Assembly (NCBI GenBank): GCA_003605175.1
Contig: QWDA01000005.1
Coordinates: 1-64,000, forward strand
Reading direction: 5' to 3'
DNA length: 64,000 nucleotides
Source of the DNA: Paracoccaceae bacterium
GTDB lineage: Bacteria > Pseudomonadota > Alphaproteobacteria > Rhodobacterales > Rhodobacteraceae
The position numbers and the translations under genes were made by a program. The notes below the pieces were generated by a model. The model did not search any database. It was not told where the DNA came from and saw only the letters and a program-made list of their open reading frames with translations. Below, in pieces: positions 9,325 to 17,892 of the stretch (the first letter of the stretch is position 1; each line of letters opens with the position of its first letter).

Positions 9325-10008
9325 CTATCGTCCGGCCGTGACGCCGATCACAAACCGCATCCAGCGCCGCGTCCTCGATGTCCGGAGCCGCGTCTGGAAC
9401 CGGGTCGCGATCCAGCCCCAGAGCGGCGAGAAGATCAGCAGCGCAAAGCACAGGAGGAACGAAACGGCGCCGATGGTCTCGGGCAGCGTGCTGACCAGCC
9501 CGTCCACCGGCACCCCGAGGATCCAGCCCGCGAGCGCCAACGCGCCGGAGGTGAGGAGACAGCCGAGAATGCCGGCGGTGGCGAACACCGCGCTCCAGTT
9601 CGGCCGCATCGGGTGTACCCAGATATCCCGCGGCGGCGCTTCCCCGAATTCGCGACGATAGGCCTCGGTCGCGGCCCTGTAGAAGCGGCGGCGCGCGGCA
9701 CGGTCCTCGACCACGGCGGCCTCGCGATGGAACGGGCGGCGCAGCACCTCGGGCACGAACGCCTCCCAATAGGCGCGGGTATAGGTGAGATGCATCCGCC
9801 AAGCCGCGTCGATCGGCGCAGGCGGGGCGGGCGGCACCTTGATCATCAGCGCGAGGTAGAGAAACCGGCGATACTCGGCGAGCACGCGCCGGGTGTCCGC
9901 GTCGCTCCAGCCTGCCTCCTCGCGGAGCTTGCCCGAAAACGGCAGCTCCACCCCCGGCGCGTCGAGCGGACAGGCCTCGATCCGCGCCCAGAGCGCCGCG
10001 TCTCTCAT
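9325..10008 (-). CDS. GRDP-like membrane protein, second of pair (227 aa)
   Basis: The protein resembles the glycine-rich-domain-protein (GRDP/DUF1399-like) family through the stretch PIDAAWRMHLTYTRAYWEAF, the counterpart of the VWHxHxxYTxxY signature, and RRPFHRE after it. Here the first signature His is replaced (AWRMH). Two or three membrane helices follow (about 138-165 and 178-200), and the tail is basic. Its ATG overlaps the stop of the upstream paralogue by four bases (ATGA). The two share MRD-ALW starts and the same domain order, so they are tandem duplicates that have diverged. Function is unknown; they may form a heteromeric membrane complex. Confidence 0.7.
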   Translation of the reverse strand: MRDAALWARIEACPLDAPGVELPFSGKLREEAGWSDADTRRVLAEYRRFLYLALMIKVPPAPPAPIDAAWRMHLTYTRAYWEAFVPEVLRRPFHREAAVVEDRAARRRFYRAATEAYRREFGEAPPRDIWVHPMRPNWSAVFATAGILGCLLTSGALALAGWILGVPVDGLVSTLPETIGAVSFLLCFALLIFSPLWGWIATRFQTRLRTSRTRRWMRFVIGVTAGR

Positions 10009-10664
10009 CCGCCGCACCCCCCGCAACCGCTCGACGAGGAATGGCGCGGACCGGGCACCGTCGGCGACAGCAGCGAAAAGAAGATCCCCGCAACGATCAG
10101 GCCCACGAAGATCGCCACGAACCACTGGCCGAACACCACATGGGCGACAAGCATCGCGAAGAGGCCCGCGCCGATCCCGCCAGCCGCCGCGACAAGGGAC
10201 GTGATCCGGTCGCTCCGGCTCTGCGCTTCGGTCCGGTGGACCCAGATATTCTCCGGCGGTTCGCGGCGAAACTCTTCGCGGTAGAGCGCCAGTGTGGCGG
10301 CGTATTGTTCCTCGTAGCGCGGCATCTCGCCCGGACCGGTGCAGGGCTCGTGATGGAACGGCGCGCCGAAGAGGGGCAGGGAGAACCTCTCGATATAGTC
10401 GTGGCTGTCGGTCATATGGGCGTGCCAGACCTTGTCGATCACCTCCGACGGCGTGGCCTGCCGGTCGGCGACCCGGGCGAGGTAGACGAAGCGCAGATAT
10501 TCCCAGACGGCCTCTTCCGCATAGCTGGCCTCCCAGCCCTCCTCGCGTTCGAGCCGCGCCGCGAGCGCCGTCTTCTCCGGGGCGAAACGCCCGAAGAACC
10601 TCTTCCGCGGCTCCGGCGGAAACCCATACGCCCGGATCCGCCTCCACAGCGCCTCGTCGCGCAT
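10005..10664 (-). CDS. GRDP-like membrane protein with Gly/Cys tail, first of pair (219 aa)
   Basis: The N-terminal soluble domain carries EVIDKVWHAHMTDSHDYIERF (about residues 78-98, full VWHxH signature) and GAPFHHEPC, as in the GRDP-like family. Two membrane helices follow (about 153-190, including AGGIGAGLFAMLVAHVVF). The protein ends in an unusual SSSSGCGGCGG tail, like the Gly/Cys tails of some TIGR04222-type membrane proteins. The tail could bind metal or be a modification site. It is divergent from purD, about 75 bases away, and overlaps the following paralogue by four bases. Function unknown. Confidence 0.7.
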   Translation of the reverse strand: MRDEALWRRIRAYGFPPEPRKRFFGRFAPEKTALAARLEREEGWEASYAEEAVWEYLRFVYLARVADRQATPSEVIDKVWHAHMTDSHDYIERFSLPLFGAPFHHEPCTGPGEMPRYEEQYAATLALYREEFRREPPENIWVHRTEAQSRSDRITSLVAAAGGIGAGLFAMLVAHVVFGQWFVAIFVGLIVAGIFFSLLSPTVPGPRHSSSSGCGGCGG

Positions 10665-10741
10665 CGCTTGCCGCTCCTGCCGTCATTCGCTATCCGCGGG
10701 ACCGATTACTAGGGCAATACGACGAAAATGGGGACCCACGC

Positions 10742-12004
10742 GTGAACATCCTGATCCTCGGCGGCGGCGGGCGCGAACACGGCATTGCCTGGGCGGTGAA
10801 GCAGAACCCGAAATGCGACCGGCTGATCGTCGCGCCGGGCAATGCCGGGATCGCCGCCATCGCGGAATGCGCCGATCTGGACATTCTCGACGGCGCGGCG
10901 GTGGCCGAATTCGCCGGCGAGGCGGGGATAGATTTCGTGATCGTCGGCCCCGAGGCGCCGCTCGCGGCGGGCGTCGCCGACCGGCTGCGCGATGCGGGGC
11001 TTCTGGTCTTCGGCCCCTCCGGCGCGGCCGCGCGGCTCGAGGCGTCGAAGTCCTTCACCAAGGAGATCTGCGACGCCGCCGGCGCCCCTACCGCCGCCTG
11101 GGCAAGGTTCGACGACGCCGAGGCCGCCCGCGCCCATATCCGCGCCCACGGCGCCCCCATCGTCGTCAAGGCCGACGGGCTCGCAGCCGGCAAGGGCGTG
11201 ATCGTCGCGATGACCGAGGAGGAGGCGCTCGCGGCGGTGGACGACATCCTCGGCGGCGCCTTCGGCTCGGCCGGCGCCGAAGTGGTGATCGAGGAGTTCA
11301 TGACCGGCGAGGAAGCCTCCTATTTCGTCCTCTGCGACGGCGAGACGGTGCTGCCGATCGGCACCGCGCAGGACCACAAGCGGGTGGGCGACGGCGACAC
11401 CGGCCCCAATACCGGCGGCATGGGCGCCTATTCCCCGGCGCCCGTGCTCTCCGACGCCGTGGCCGAACGCGCGCTCGACGAGATCGTGCGCCCCACCGTC
11501 GCCGAGATGGCGCGGCGCGGCATGCCCTACCAGGGCGTGCTCTATGTCGGGCTTATGATCGAGAACGGCGCGCCCCGGCTGGTGGAATACAATGTCCGCT
11601 TCGGTGATCCGGAATGCCAGGTCCTGATGATGCGGCTCGGCGCGCAGGCGCTCGACCTGATGCAAGCGGCGGCCGAAGGGCGGCTGGACAAGGCGCAGGT
11701 GAACTGGGCCGACGACCACGCGATGACCGTGGTCATGGCCGCCGCGGGCTATCCCGGCGCCTATGAGAAGGGCAGCACCATCGGCGGGCTCGACGCGCTC
11801 CCCGAGGACAGCCGCCGCATGGTGTTCCACGCCGGTACCGCCGAACGCGACGGGCAGGTTGTCGCCGCCGGCGGCCGCGTCCTCAACGTCACCGCGCGCG
11901 GCGAAACCCTCGCCGAGGCCCGCGAGGCGGCCTATGCCATGGTCGACGCCATCGACTGGCCCGGCGGCTTCTGCCGGCGCGATATCGGCTGGCGCGCGCT
12001 CTGA
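10742..12004 (+). CDS. purD: Phosphoribosylamine-glycine ligase (420 aa)
   Basis: PurD is the ATP-grasp enzyme that makes GAR from phosphoribosylamine, glycine and ATP in purine synthesis. The protein opens with MNILILGGGGREHGIAWAV, then VIVGPEAPLAAGVAD, the ATP-grasp segment PIVVKADGLAAGKGVIVA (about 150), GTAQDHKRVGDGDTGPNTGG, and LVEYNVRFGDPECQ, all hallmarks of the family. The start is a GTG at 10742; the nearby ATG at 10728 is out of frame. The gene stands alone and ends facing galD. Confidence 0.96.
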   Translation: MNILILGGGGREHGIAWAVKQNPKCDRLIVAPGNAGIAAIAECADLDILDGAAVAEFAGEAGIDFVIVGPEAPLAAGVADRLRDAGLLVFGPSGAAARLEASKSFTKEICDAAGAPTAAWARFDDAEAARAHIRAHGAPIVVKADGLAAGKGVIVAMTEEEALAAVDDILGGAFGSAGAEVVIEEFMTGEEASYFVLCDGETVLPIGTAQDHKRVGDGDTGPNTGGMGAYSPAPVLSDAVAERALDEIVRPTVAEMARRGMPYQGVLYVGLMIENGAPRLVEYNVRFGDPECQVLMMRLGAQALDLMQAAAEGRLDKAQVNWADDHAMTVVMAAAGYPGAYEKGSTIGGLDALPEDSRRMVFHAGTAERDGQVVAAGGRVLNVTARGETLAEAREAAYAMVDAIDWPGGFCRRDIGWRAL

Positions 12005-12078
12005 CCGGAGGCGGACCAAGGTTCTTGCTTCAAGGCTTCTGGTCTGCTGCGATCTTATGCTGCGTTCCGGCGCTCGCC

Positions 12079-13140
12079 CTATTCCGGCCCCGGAAACACC
12101 AGCCCGTCGAACAGCTTCCGTGCCGTCCGGAGCGTGCCCGCGCGCAGCACCGTGCCCGCCGCATCGCGCGCGAGCAGAACTTCCGCCGCGCCCGTCGGAT
12201 GCTCAACCGCGAAACTCTCGCCCTCGGGCAGCACCGCGACCTCGGCGGCGGGGGAGTTCGACAGCGTGCAGGCGGTGGCCACGCTCACCGCTGCGAAGAC
12301 GCCGATGGTGGCATGACAGCGATGCGGGATGAACGACCGGGTCGAGACCGTGCCCCCCGCCACCGGTGGCGAGACCAGCACCATCTTCGGCACGGTTTTC
12401 TCGGCCACGTCGCCGAGGTTCATCATCGGCCCCGCCTGCAACCGGATCGCCTCCAGCCGCGCCTTCAGCGCCGTGTCCCCGTCCAGCGCCTCGCGCGGCT
12501 CGGTCCCGGCGACGCCGACATCCGACGCGCGCAGGATCGCGCAGGGCATCCCGTTGTCGATCAGCGTGCAGTCGACCCCATCTATCACGTCCACCACATT
12601 CCCGCTCGGCAGGAGCGCCCCGCACATCGACCCGGCGATGTTCTCGAACATCAGGGGCACCGGCGCGTGATGCCCCGGCACCCCGTCGATCCGCGCGTCG
12701 CCCGCATAGGACACCCGCCCGCCCGGCGTGGCGACCCGCGCCGTCGCCACCTCGCCGGTGTTCACCATGTGGATCCGCACCGGCGTCTCGCCGTCCTTCG
12801 CGGCCACCAGCCCCCGCTCGATGGCGGCCGGGCCGACGCCCGCGAGGATATTGCCGCAGCCCTGTGCATCCGACACCAGGGCCCGGTCAACGAAGACCTG
12901 CAGGAACAGGTAATCCACGTCCGCATCGGCCCGCGTGGGCGGCGACAGAACCGCCACTTTCGAGGTCAGGGGGTCCGCCCCGCCGATCCCGTCGATCTGC
13001 CGCGCATCGGGCGAGCCCATCACACGCAATAGAAGCGCGTCGATCCCGGCCCGGTCGGACGGCAGGTCGGACGCGAGGAAATAGGCGCCCTTCGACGTCC
13101 CGCCGCGCATCCAGAGGCAGGGAATCCCTGCCTCAGCCAC
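12079..13140 (-). CDS. galD: 4-oxalomesaconate tautomerase, PrpF family (353 aa)
   Basis: GalD interconverts keto and enol forms of 4-oxalomesaconate in gallate/protocatechuate meta-cleavage. The protein is a PrpF-type isomerase: CLWMRGGTSKGAYF at the start, then DGIGGADPLTSKVAV, and the GCGNILAGVGP segment carrying the catalytic Cys. In the second half, GTVSTRSFIPHRCHATIGVF fits the pair of isomerase half-domains. It ends a four-gene operon (galB, VOC dioxygenase, galC, galD), with 8 bases to galC. PrpF relatives also act on 2-methylaconitate, but the galB and galC neighbours settle the assignment. Confidence 0.88.
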   Translation of the reverse strand: MAEAGIPCLWMRGGTSKGAYFLASDLPSDRAGIDALLLRVMGSPDARQIDGIGGADPLTSKVAVLSPPTRADADVDYLFLQVFVDRALVSDAQGCGNILAGVGPAAIERGLVAAKDGETPVRIHMVNTGEVATARVATPGGRVSYAGDARIDGVPGHHAPVPLMFENIAGSMCGALLPSGNVVDVIDGVDCTLIDNGMPCAILRASDVGVAGTEPREALDGDTALKARLEAIRLQAGPMMNLGDVAEKTVPKMVLVSPPVAGGTVSTRSFIPHRCHATIGVFAAVSVATACTLSNSPAAEVAVLPEGESFAVEHPTGAAEVLLARDAAGTVLRAGTLRTARKLFDGLVFPGPE

Positions 13141-13148
13141 GGCGGGCC

Positions 13149-13820
13149 TCAGACATATTTGAGCCCCTTCGCCGCCAGCCGACCGCGCATGTCGTAGATG
13201 TCGAGCCCCAGCTCGCCCGAGGCCAGCCGCGCCCGCTTGCCCTCCTCGGCATCGATCCGCGCCTGCGCCGCCGCCATCACCGCCTCGGCCTCTGCCAGGG
13301 GCACCACGCAGACCCCGTCGTCGTCGGCCACGATCACGTCGCCCGGATTGACCAGCGCGCCCGCGCAGACCACCGGCACGTTCACCGACCCGATGGTTTC
13401 CTTCACCGTCCCCGCCGCGCCCACCGAGGTCGACCAGACGGCGAACCCCATCGCGCGCAGGTCCTTGGTGTCGCGTACCCCGCTGTCCAGAACCGCCGCC
13501 CGGCAGCCCCGCGCCATCGCCGAGGTCGCCAGCAGGTCGCCGAAATACCCCATGTCGCAGGGCGAGGTCGGCGCCAGCACCAGCACGTCGCCCTCCTTCA
13601 GCTGCTCGATCGCCACGTGGAACATCCAGTTGTCCCCCGGCGGCGCGGAAATCGTCACCGCACTCCCGGCAATCCCGAGGTCCTGCTGGATCGGCCGCAT
13701 GTTGACCGCCATCAGCCCCTTCCGCCCCATCGCCTCGTGCACCGTGGCCACGCCCGCCGCGCCGAGCCGGGCGATCAGCGCCGGATCGGCCCGCGCGATG
13801 TTCTGAACCACGACACCCAT
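13149..13820 (-). CDS. galC: 4-carboxy-4-hydroxy-2-oxoadipate aldolase (223 aa)
   Basis: This is a class II RraA-like aldolase (LigK/GalC) that splits 4-carboxy-4-hydroxy-2-oxoadipate into pyruvate and oxaloacetate, and usually also decarboxylates oxaloacetate. Characteristic stretches are [14 protein letters not shown], the [15 protein letters not shown] region and [14 protein letters not shown], which supplies the Arg and Asp ligating substrate and Mg. [13 protein letters not shown] follows. It lies four bases downstream of the dioxygenase and 8 bases upstream of galD. Length matches characterised LigK. Confidence 0.9.
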   Translation of the reverse strand: MGVVVQNIARADPALIARLGAAGVATVHEAMGRKGLMAVNMRPIQQDLGIAGSAVTISAPPGDNWMFHVAIEQLKEGDVLVLAPTSPCDMGYFGDLLATSAMARGCRAAVLDSGVRDTKDLRAMGFAVWSTSVGAAGTVKETIGSVNVPVVCAGALVNPGDVIVADDDGVCVVPLAEAEAVMAAAQARIDAEEGKRARLASGELGLDIYDMRGRLAAKGLKYV

Positions 13821-13824
13821 CGTC

Positions 13825-14784
13825 TCACTCCTTCACCGGCGGCGTCCCGTGGGTATGGAACGTCTCGATCGTCTTCAGCCCCCAGGCCTGCCCCTTGCGG
13901 CGCTCCGCCTCGGTCCAGCGGACCGGCTCCCAGTCGGGCGCGAGGATCAGCCGCGCGCCGGCATTGGCGAGCTCCACCCGGTTCCCCGCCGGCTCCCAGA
14001 CATAGAGAAAGAACGAGCCCTGGATCGCGTGCTTGTGCGGCCCGGTCTCGATATGCACCCCGTTCTGCAGGAACCAGTCCGCTGCCCGCAGGATGTCCTC
14101 GCGCTGGTCGGTCGCGTAGGTCACGTGATGCAGCCGTCCGTGGCCGCGCCCGTGCTCCTCGGTGCAGACCAGATCGTAGGTCTTGTTGTTGCAACTGAAC
14201 CAGACCCCGCCGATCCGGCCGTTGTCGAGCTGGATGTACTCCGTGACGCGCGCGCCCAGGCAGGTCTCGACGAACCGGCGGAACGCGGTCACGTCCTCGC
14301 CCAGAAGGTTCACATGGTCGATCCGCCGCGGCGCCGCGCCGCTGAAGGCCGAGGCGGTGTTCTTCAGGGCCGGCGCGTCGGCGCCCTCGGGTGCGTACCA
14401 GACCGTGTCGTAATAGATCTCGAACATATGCCCGAACGGGTCCTCGAAGCGGAACGCGCGCCCATGGCCCATGTCGCCCTCGACCCAGCCATGCACGGTG
14501 TAATCCGATGCCTCGATCGCCGCGACCCGCCGCGCCAGCGCCTCGGGCGACGACGCCCGATAGCCGATATGCCCGACCCCCGTAGTCCCGGCGCGGGTCA
14601 GCTTCAGCGAATGGAACTCGTAATCGTCCCAGGCCCGGAGATAGGCGCTGGTCGCATCCTCGCCGGACAGTTTCAGCCCGTAGACCCGGGTGAAGAAGTC
14701 CAGGCTCTCCTCGTAGCGGTCGGTCAGCATCTCGACATGCGCCAGATGCGCGATGTCGAAGCTCGGATTTCTGGGTTCGCCCAT
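13825..14784 (-). CDS. Type I (VOC) extradiol ring-cleavage dioxygenase (319 aa)
   Basis: This two-domain VOC protein has the layout of catechol 2,3-dioxygenase-type enzymes, which use Fe(II) to open a catechol ring. The C-terminal domain provides the expected facial triad: H157 ([12 protein letters not shown]), H220 ([12 protein letters not shown]) and E271 ([13 protein letters not shown]). The ATG at 14784 has GGAGG five bases upstream; a GTG two codons earlier is less likely. It lies between galB and galC, so it probably cleaves the aromatic acid that feeds 4-oxalomesaconate. Characterised gal/lig pathways use a structurally unrelated LigAB-type dioxygenase at this step, so this is a non-orthologous replacement or the pathway starts from a different substrate. 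Confidence 0.82.
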   Translation of the reverse strand: MGEPRNPSFDIAHLAHVEMLTDRYEESLDFFTRVYGLKLSGEDATSAYLRAWDDYEFHSLKLTRAGTTGVGHIGYRASSPEALARRVAAIEASDYTVHGWVEGDMGHGRAFRFEDPFGHMFEIYYDTVWYAPEGADAPALKNTASAFSGAAPRRIDHVNLLGEDVTAFRRFVETCLGARVTEYIQLDNGRIGGVWFSCNNKTYDLVCTEEHGRGHGRLHHVTYATDQREDILRAADWFLQNGVHIETGPHKHAIQGSFFLYVWEPAGNRVELANAGARLILAPDWEPVRWTEAERRKGQAWGLKTIETFHTHGTPPVKE

Positions 14785-14796
14785 CGGCACCTCCGG

Positions 14797-15528
14797 TCAG
14801 AGTTCGTCCACGGTGCGCGGGAAGATCGACTGGAACCCTTCCGCGTATTTGCAGTCGCGCCCGCCCGACTGGCCGCCGGAATTGCGCTTGAAATGGTTCG
14901 CCCGCTGCTGCGCGACGCGGGTGTAGTAGTCCCAGAGATGGACCTGCCCGTTCATGCATTCCATCGCCGCGCGCTTCTTGTCCCAGACCGGCGTGATGTC
15001 GAGGAAGGTGTCCGGCTTCCAGCCCATCTGCTCGGTCTGGTGCGGCTCGAACAGGTAGAGCTGCGGCGCGCCGAGCACCTTCTGGCCCGGGTTGTGCCCC
15101 CAGGCCTGCGCCACCATCCGGCACTCCAGAAGCACGTTCGTCGTGTTCATGTGGTCGGTGTTGTAGGGGTCGTATTGCGAGTGGCTCAGCATGAAGGCGG
15201 GCTGAACGTCGCGGATCACGTCGACGATCTTCATCCTGTTCTCTTTCGAGAAGTCGAGCGGGTAGTCGCCCAGGTCGAGGCACCGGAGGTCATGCACCCC
15301 CAACACCTCCGCCGCCGCCTCGGCCTCCTCCCGCCGCGCGGCCTTGACCTTCTCCAGCGTCATCCCCGGCTCTTTCCAGAGCTTCGCGCTCTCGCCGCGC
15401 TCGCCGAAGGACAGGCACAGCACCGTCACGTCATAGCCCTTCCCGGCATGAAGCGCGATCGCACCGCCACAGCGCCAGACGAAATCGGCGGCATGGGCGG
15501 AAACGACAAGGACGGTTTCTCTGGTCAT
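14797..15528 (-). CDS. galB: 4-oxalomesaconate hydratase, PIG-L fold (243 aa)
   Basis: GalB hydrates 4-oxalomesaconate to 4-carboxy-4-hydroxy-2-oxoadipate, the substrate of the aldolase downstream. It belongs to the LmbE/PIG-L zinc fold: VLVVSAHAADFVWRCGGAIA at the start replaces the usual HPDD with HAAD, as in GalB-type hydratases, and MLSHSQYDPYNTDHMNT supplies the later His. I start at the ATG at 15528; the frame is open 14 codons further. It heads the operon and is divergent from the LysR gene, which is probably its regulator. A plain PIG-L deacetylase is the alternative, but the neighbours argue against that. Confidence 0.87.
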   Translation of the reverse strand: MTRETVLVVSAHAADFVWRCGGAIALHAGKGYDVTVLCLSFGERGESAKLWKEPGMTLEKVKAARREEAEAAAEVLGVHDLRCLDLGDYPLDFSKENRMKIVDVIRDVQPAFMLSHSQYDPYNTDHMNTTNVLLECRMVAQAWGHNPGQKVLGAPQLYLFEPHQTEQMGWKPDTFLDITPVWDKKRAAMECMNGQVHLWDYYTRVAQQRANHFKRNSGGQSGGRDCKYAEGFQSIFPRTVDEL

Positions 15529-15660
15529 GGAAAGTCTCTTCGATCCCGAAACGCTGCCTCTCACTCTCACGAAGCTGCCGCACCGAACAACTTCGAAACC
15601 CGTTCACGCCGATAAGTTTCTGCTATAGTCTGTTGCTACGCGCAGCATCGGACCGCCCAG
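15529..15660. promoter_or_regulatory. Divergent promoter between gal operon and LysR gene
   Basis: The 132-base gap between divergently transcribed galB and the LysR gene should contain the regulator's binding site. I see a TATAGT hexamer at 15624-15629, suited as a -10 for the LysR gene, and an imperfect ATA-N9-TAT dyad at 15612-15626 of LysR-box type. Neither is certain. Confidence 0.35.
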
Positions 15661-16893
15661 ATGATTTCCCGCAACCTCCGCCATTTCCGGGTCTTCCTCG
15701 CCGTTGCCACGCTCGGCTCGCCCACCGCGGCGGCCGAGCGCGCGCGGGTCTCGCAGCCCGCGGTGACCCAGGCCATCGGCAAGCTCGAGGCCGCGGCCGG
15801 CGGCCCGCTTTTCGCGCGCAGCCGGCAGGGCTTCTTCCTGACCGAGCGCGGCCGGATCTTCGAGGCCCGGATCCGCCGCGCCATGACCCGGCTCGACGCG
15901 GCGCTCGCCGAGGTCTCGCCGCGCCTCGCGGTCACTGCCACCGCCTCCCAGCTCCGGGCGCTCATCGCCACCGCAGAGACGCTGAACTTCACGCTGGCCG
16001 CCCGCAATCTCGGCCTCGCCCAGCCGACAGTCCACCGCGCCGTGGCCCAGATCGAACAGGAGGCCGCCCGCCCGCTCTTCGAGCGCAGCGCCTCGGGCCT
16101 CCTCGCCACCCGCGCCTGCCGCGACCTTGCCCAGGCCGCCCGGCTCGCCTTCTCGGAATTCGCCCAGGCCGAGGCCGACCTTGCCGAGTTCGACGGCCGC
16201 GAGGCGGGCGGCATCACCCTCGGCGCGCTGCCTCTCGCGCGCTCGGTTCTCCTGCCCGGGGCGCTGGCCCGGTTTCGCGCCCGACGCCTGCGCCAGCGGG
16301 TGACCGTGCTCGACGGCCCCTATGACGAGATGCTGAACGGCGTCCGCCGCGGCGATATCGACCTGATGATCGGCGCCCTGCGCGACCCGGCGCCGGTCGA
16401 CGACATCGCGCAGGAGACCCTGTTCCTCGACCGCATCGCCATCGTCGCCCGCCCGGGCCATCCGCTCGCCGCCGGCGCCGTGGCCGTCGAAACCCTTGCC
16501 CGGCAAGGCTGGGTCGTGCCGCGCCCCGGCACGCCCTCCCGCGCCCAGTTCGACGCGCTTTTCGCCGATAGGGACCTGCCGCCGCCCGACTCGGTTCTCG
16601 ACTGCGGCTCCATCCTCCTGATGCGCGAACTTCTGGCGCGCAGCGATCTTCTTGGCTGCATTTCCGCGCAACAGGCGGAGGCCGAGATCGCCAACGGGCT
16701 CCTGACGCGGCTCGAAACCGGTCTCGACTGGCCGGGCCGGCCGATCGGGCTCACCTGCCGCAAGGGCTGGGTCCCGACCCGGGCTCAGGCCCTTCTCATC
16801 GATCTGATCCGCGAGACCGCAGCCCGGCTCGCTAGCCCGGAGGCGACGGAAGAGACGATCCTGCGCGCGCGGCCCGCGGCGCAGACCCAATGA
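15661..16893 (+). CDS. LysR-type regulator with two N-terminal HTH domains (410 aa)
   Basis: The protein is about 100 residues longer than ordinary LysR regulators because it has two winged-helix domains in a row. The first spans about residues 7-66 (AERARVSQPAVTQAIGKLE). The second spans about 96-155 (ARNLGLAQPTVHRAVAQIE, followed by PLFERSASGL). A periplasmic-binding-like effector domain follows (from about 185). It is divergent from the gal operon, so it most likely controls those genes in response to an aromatic acid or pathway intermediate. The second HTH keeps the key positions of the first, suggesting it is functional rather than decayed. Confidence 0.85.
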   Translation: MISRNLRHFRVFLAVATLGSPTAAAERARVSQPAVTQAIGKLEAAAGGPLFARSRQGFFLTERGRIFEARIRRAMTRLDAALAEVSPRLAVTATASQLRALIATAETLNFTLAARNLGLAQPTVHRAVAQIEQEAARPLFERSASGLLATRACRDLAQAARLAFSEFAQAEADLAEFDGREAGGITLGALPLARSVLLPGALARFRARRLRQRVTVLDGPYDEMLNGVRRGDIDLMIGALRDPAPVDDIAQETLFLDRIAIVARPGHPLAAGAVAVETLARQGWVVPRPGTPSRAQFDALFADRDLPPPDSVLDCGSILLMRELLARSDLLGCISAQQAEAEIANGLLTRLETGLDWPGRPIGLTCRKGWVPTRAQALLIDLIRETAARLASPEATEETILRARPAAQTQ

Positions 16894-17057
16894 AGACAGG
16901 ACTTCGGGAAGCTTTCGACCGGCGCATGCCGCGGGCGCCCCGGTCGGCGCGCACGGCTATCCATCCCGCCTCCGGGCGCGCGAGTCTGGTCGCGATCGAG
17001 ACGACGGTTTCGGGGCGGGGCATCGGTGCCTCCTTCGCGGGCGGGTGCCCGGAAGGG

Positions 17058-17639
17058 TCAGGTCGTGGCGACCGGGCGATCGATGGCGAAGAAATGCCAG
17101 TTCTTCTCGTTGACCTTGGCGCGGTAGACGAGCGGCCAGCCGTTCAGATGCGCGACGAGGTTGGTCAGATGCCAGGCCTCTTCTTCGTTGACGGCCAGCA
17201 TGCGCTCGGTCAGGGCCTGCCAGCCTTCCTCTTCTCCGCGCGCCCGCGCGCGCTGCGCTGCCGCGACGGCCGCTTCGGGCATCCAGCCCTCGGGAAAGCC
17301 CCAGGCCCACATCCAGCTGTGCGAGTCTTCGTTCCAGGACGCGACCACGCCGTAGGGCGCCATTGCCGTCCGGCCGTCTGATTCGGTGAACTTGAAGAGC
17401 GCCTGTTCGGGCATGACGTCCCAGCGGCCGGACCTGTCGCCGAGGCCCAGCTCGGCATAGATCGCCAGTGAGCTCTCGCCGATCTCGTCGCAGAGACGTT
17501 CGAGGAGCGGGCGGAACCCGGCGCCGTTCTCGGTCTCGTGCAGGCGGTTGCAGTCGGGGCAGGCGAACCAGATCCCCTCGCCCGCGTAGTCGCTTTCGGG
17601 CGGATCCTGATCTTTCCTGCGGAACGGATTTCGGAACAT
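17058..17639 (-). CDS. Conserved hypothetical protein, DUF6882/DUF2199-like (193 aa)
   Basis: A basic start (MFRNPFRRKDQ) leads to a single CPDC knuckle in IWFACPDCNRLHE (residues 24-36), then ALFKFTESDGRTAMAPYGVV and SWNEDSHSWMWAWGFPEG, the latter strongly reminiscent of DUF6882-type proteins. There is no signal peptide or membrane helix. The ATG at 17639 starts just before these conserved parts. An unassigned gap of about 160 bases separates it from the LysR gene. I do not know its function; stress- or repair-related roles would be guesswork. Confidence 0.6.
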   Translation of the reverse strand: MFRNPFRRKDQDPPESDYAGEGIWFACPDCNRLHETENGAGFRPLLERLCDEIGESSLAIYAELGLGDRSGRWDVMPEQALFKFTESDGRTAMAPYGVVASWNEDSHSWMWAWGFPEGWMPEAAVAAAQRARARGEEEGWQALTERMLAVNEEEAWHLTNLVAHLNGWPLVYRAKVNEKNWHFFAIDRPVATT

Positions 17640-17892
17640 GGAAGTTGCGGGGGAGGTGGCCCCGGGATGCCGAGCGGCGGGACGGCGGGCTGCATTTCCG
17701 CCGGGGCGGCGGCCTTTTCGGTACGGACGCGGCCCTGCGGATCTCGTTCGACACATTCGGTGAGAGGTCGAGCAGGGGCTGGCGCGGGCGCATCGCTGAA
17801 GCCCACCTTTCCGCGGGCCGGCCAGGCGAGCGGAACGGCGGCGGACAGGTCCGGTTTCCCGCGGGGCGCGGGGCCGGACGGGCGCCCGGATC

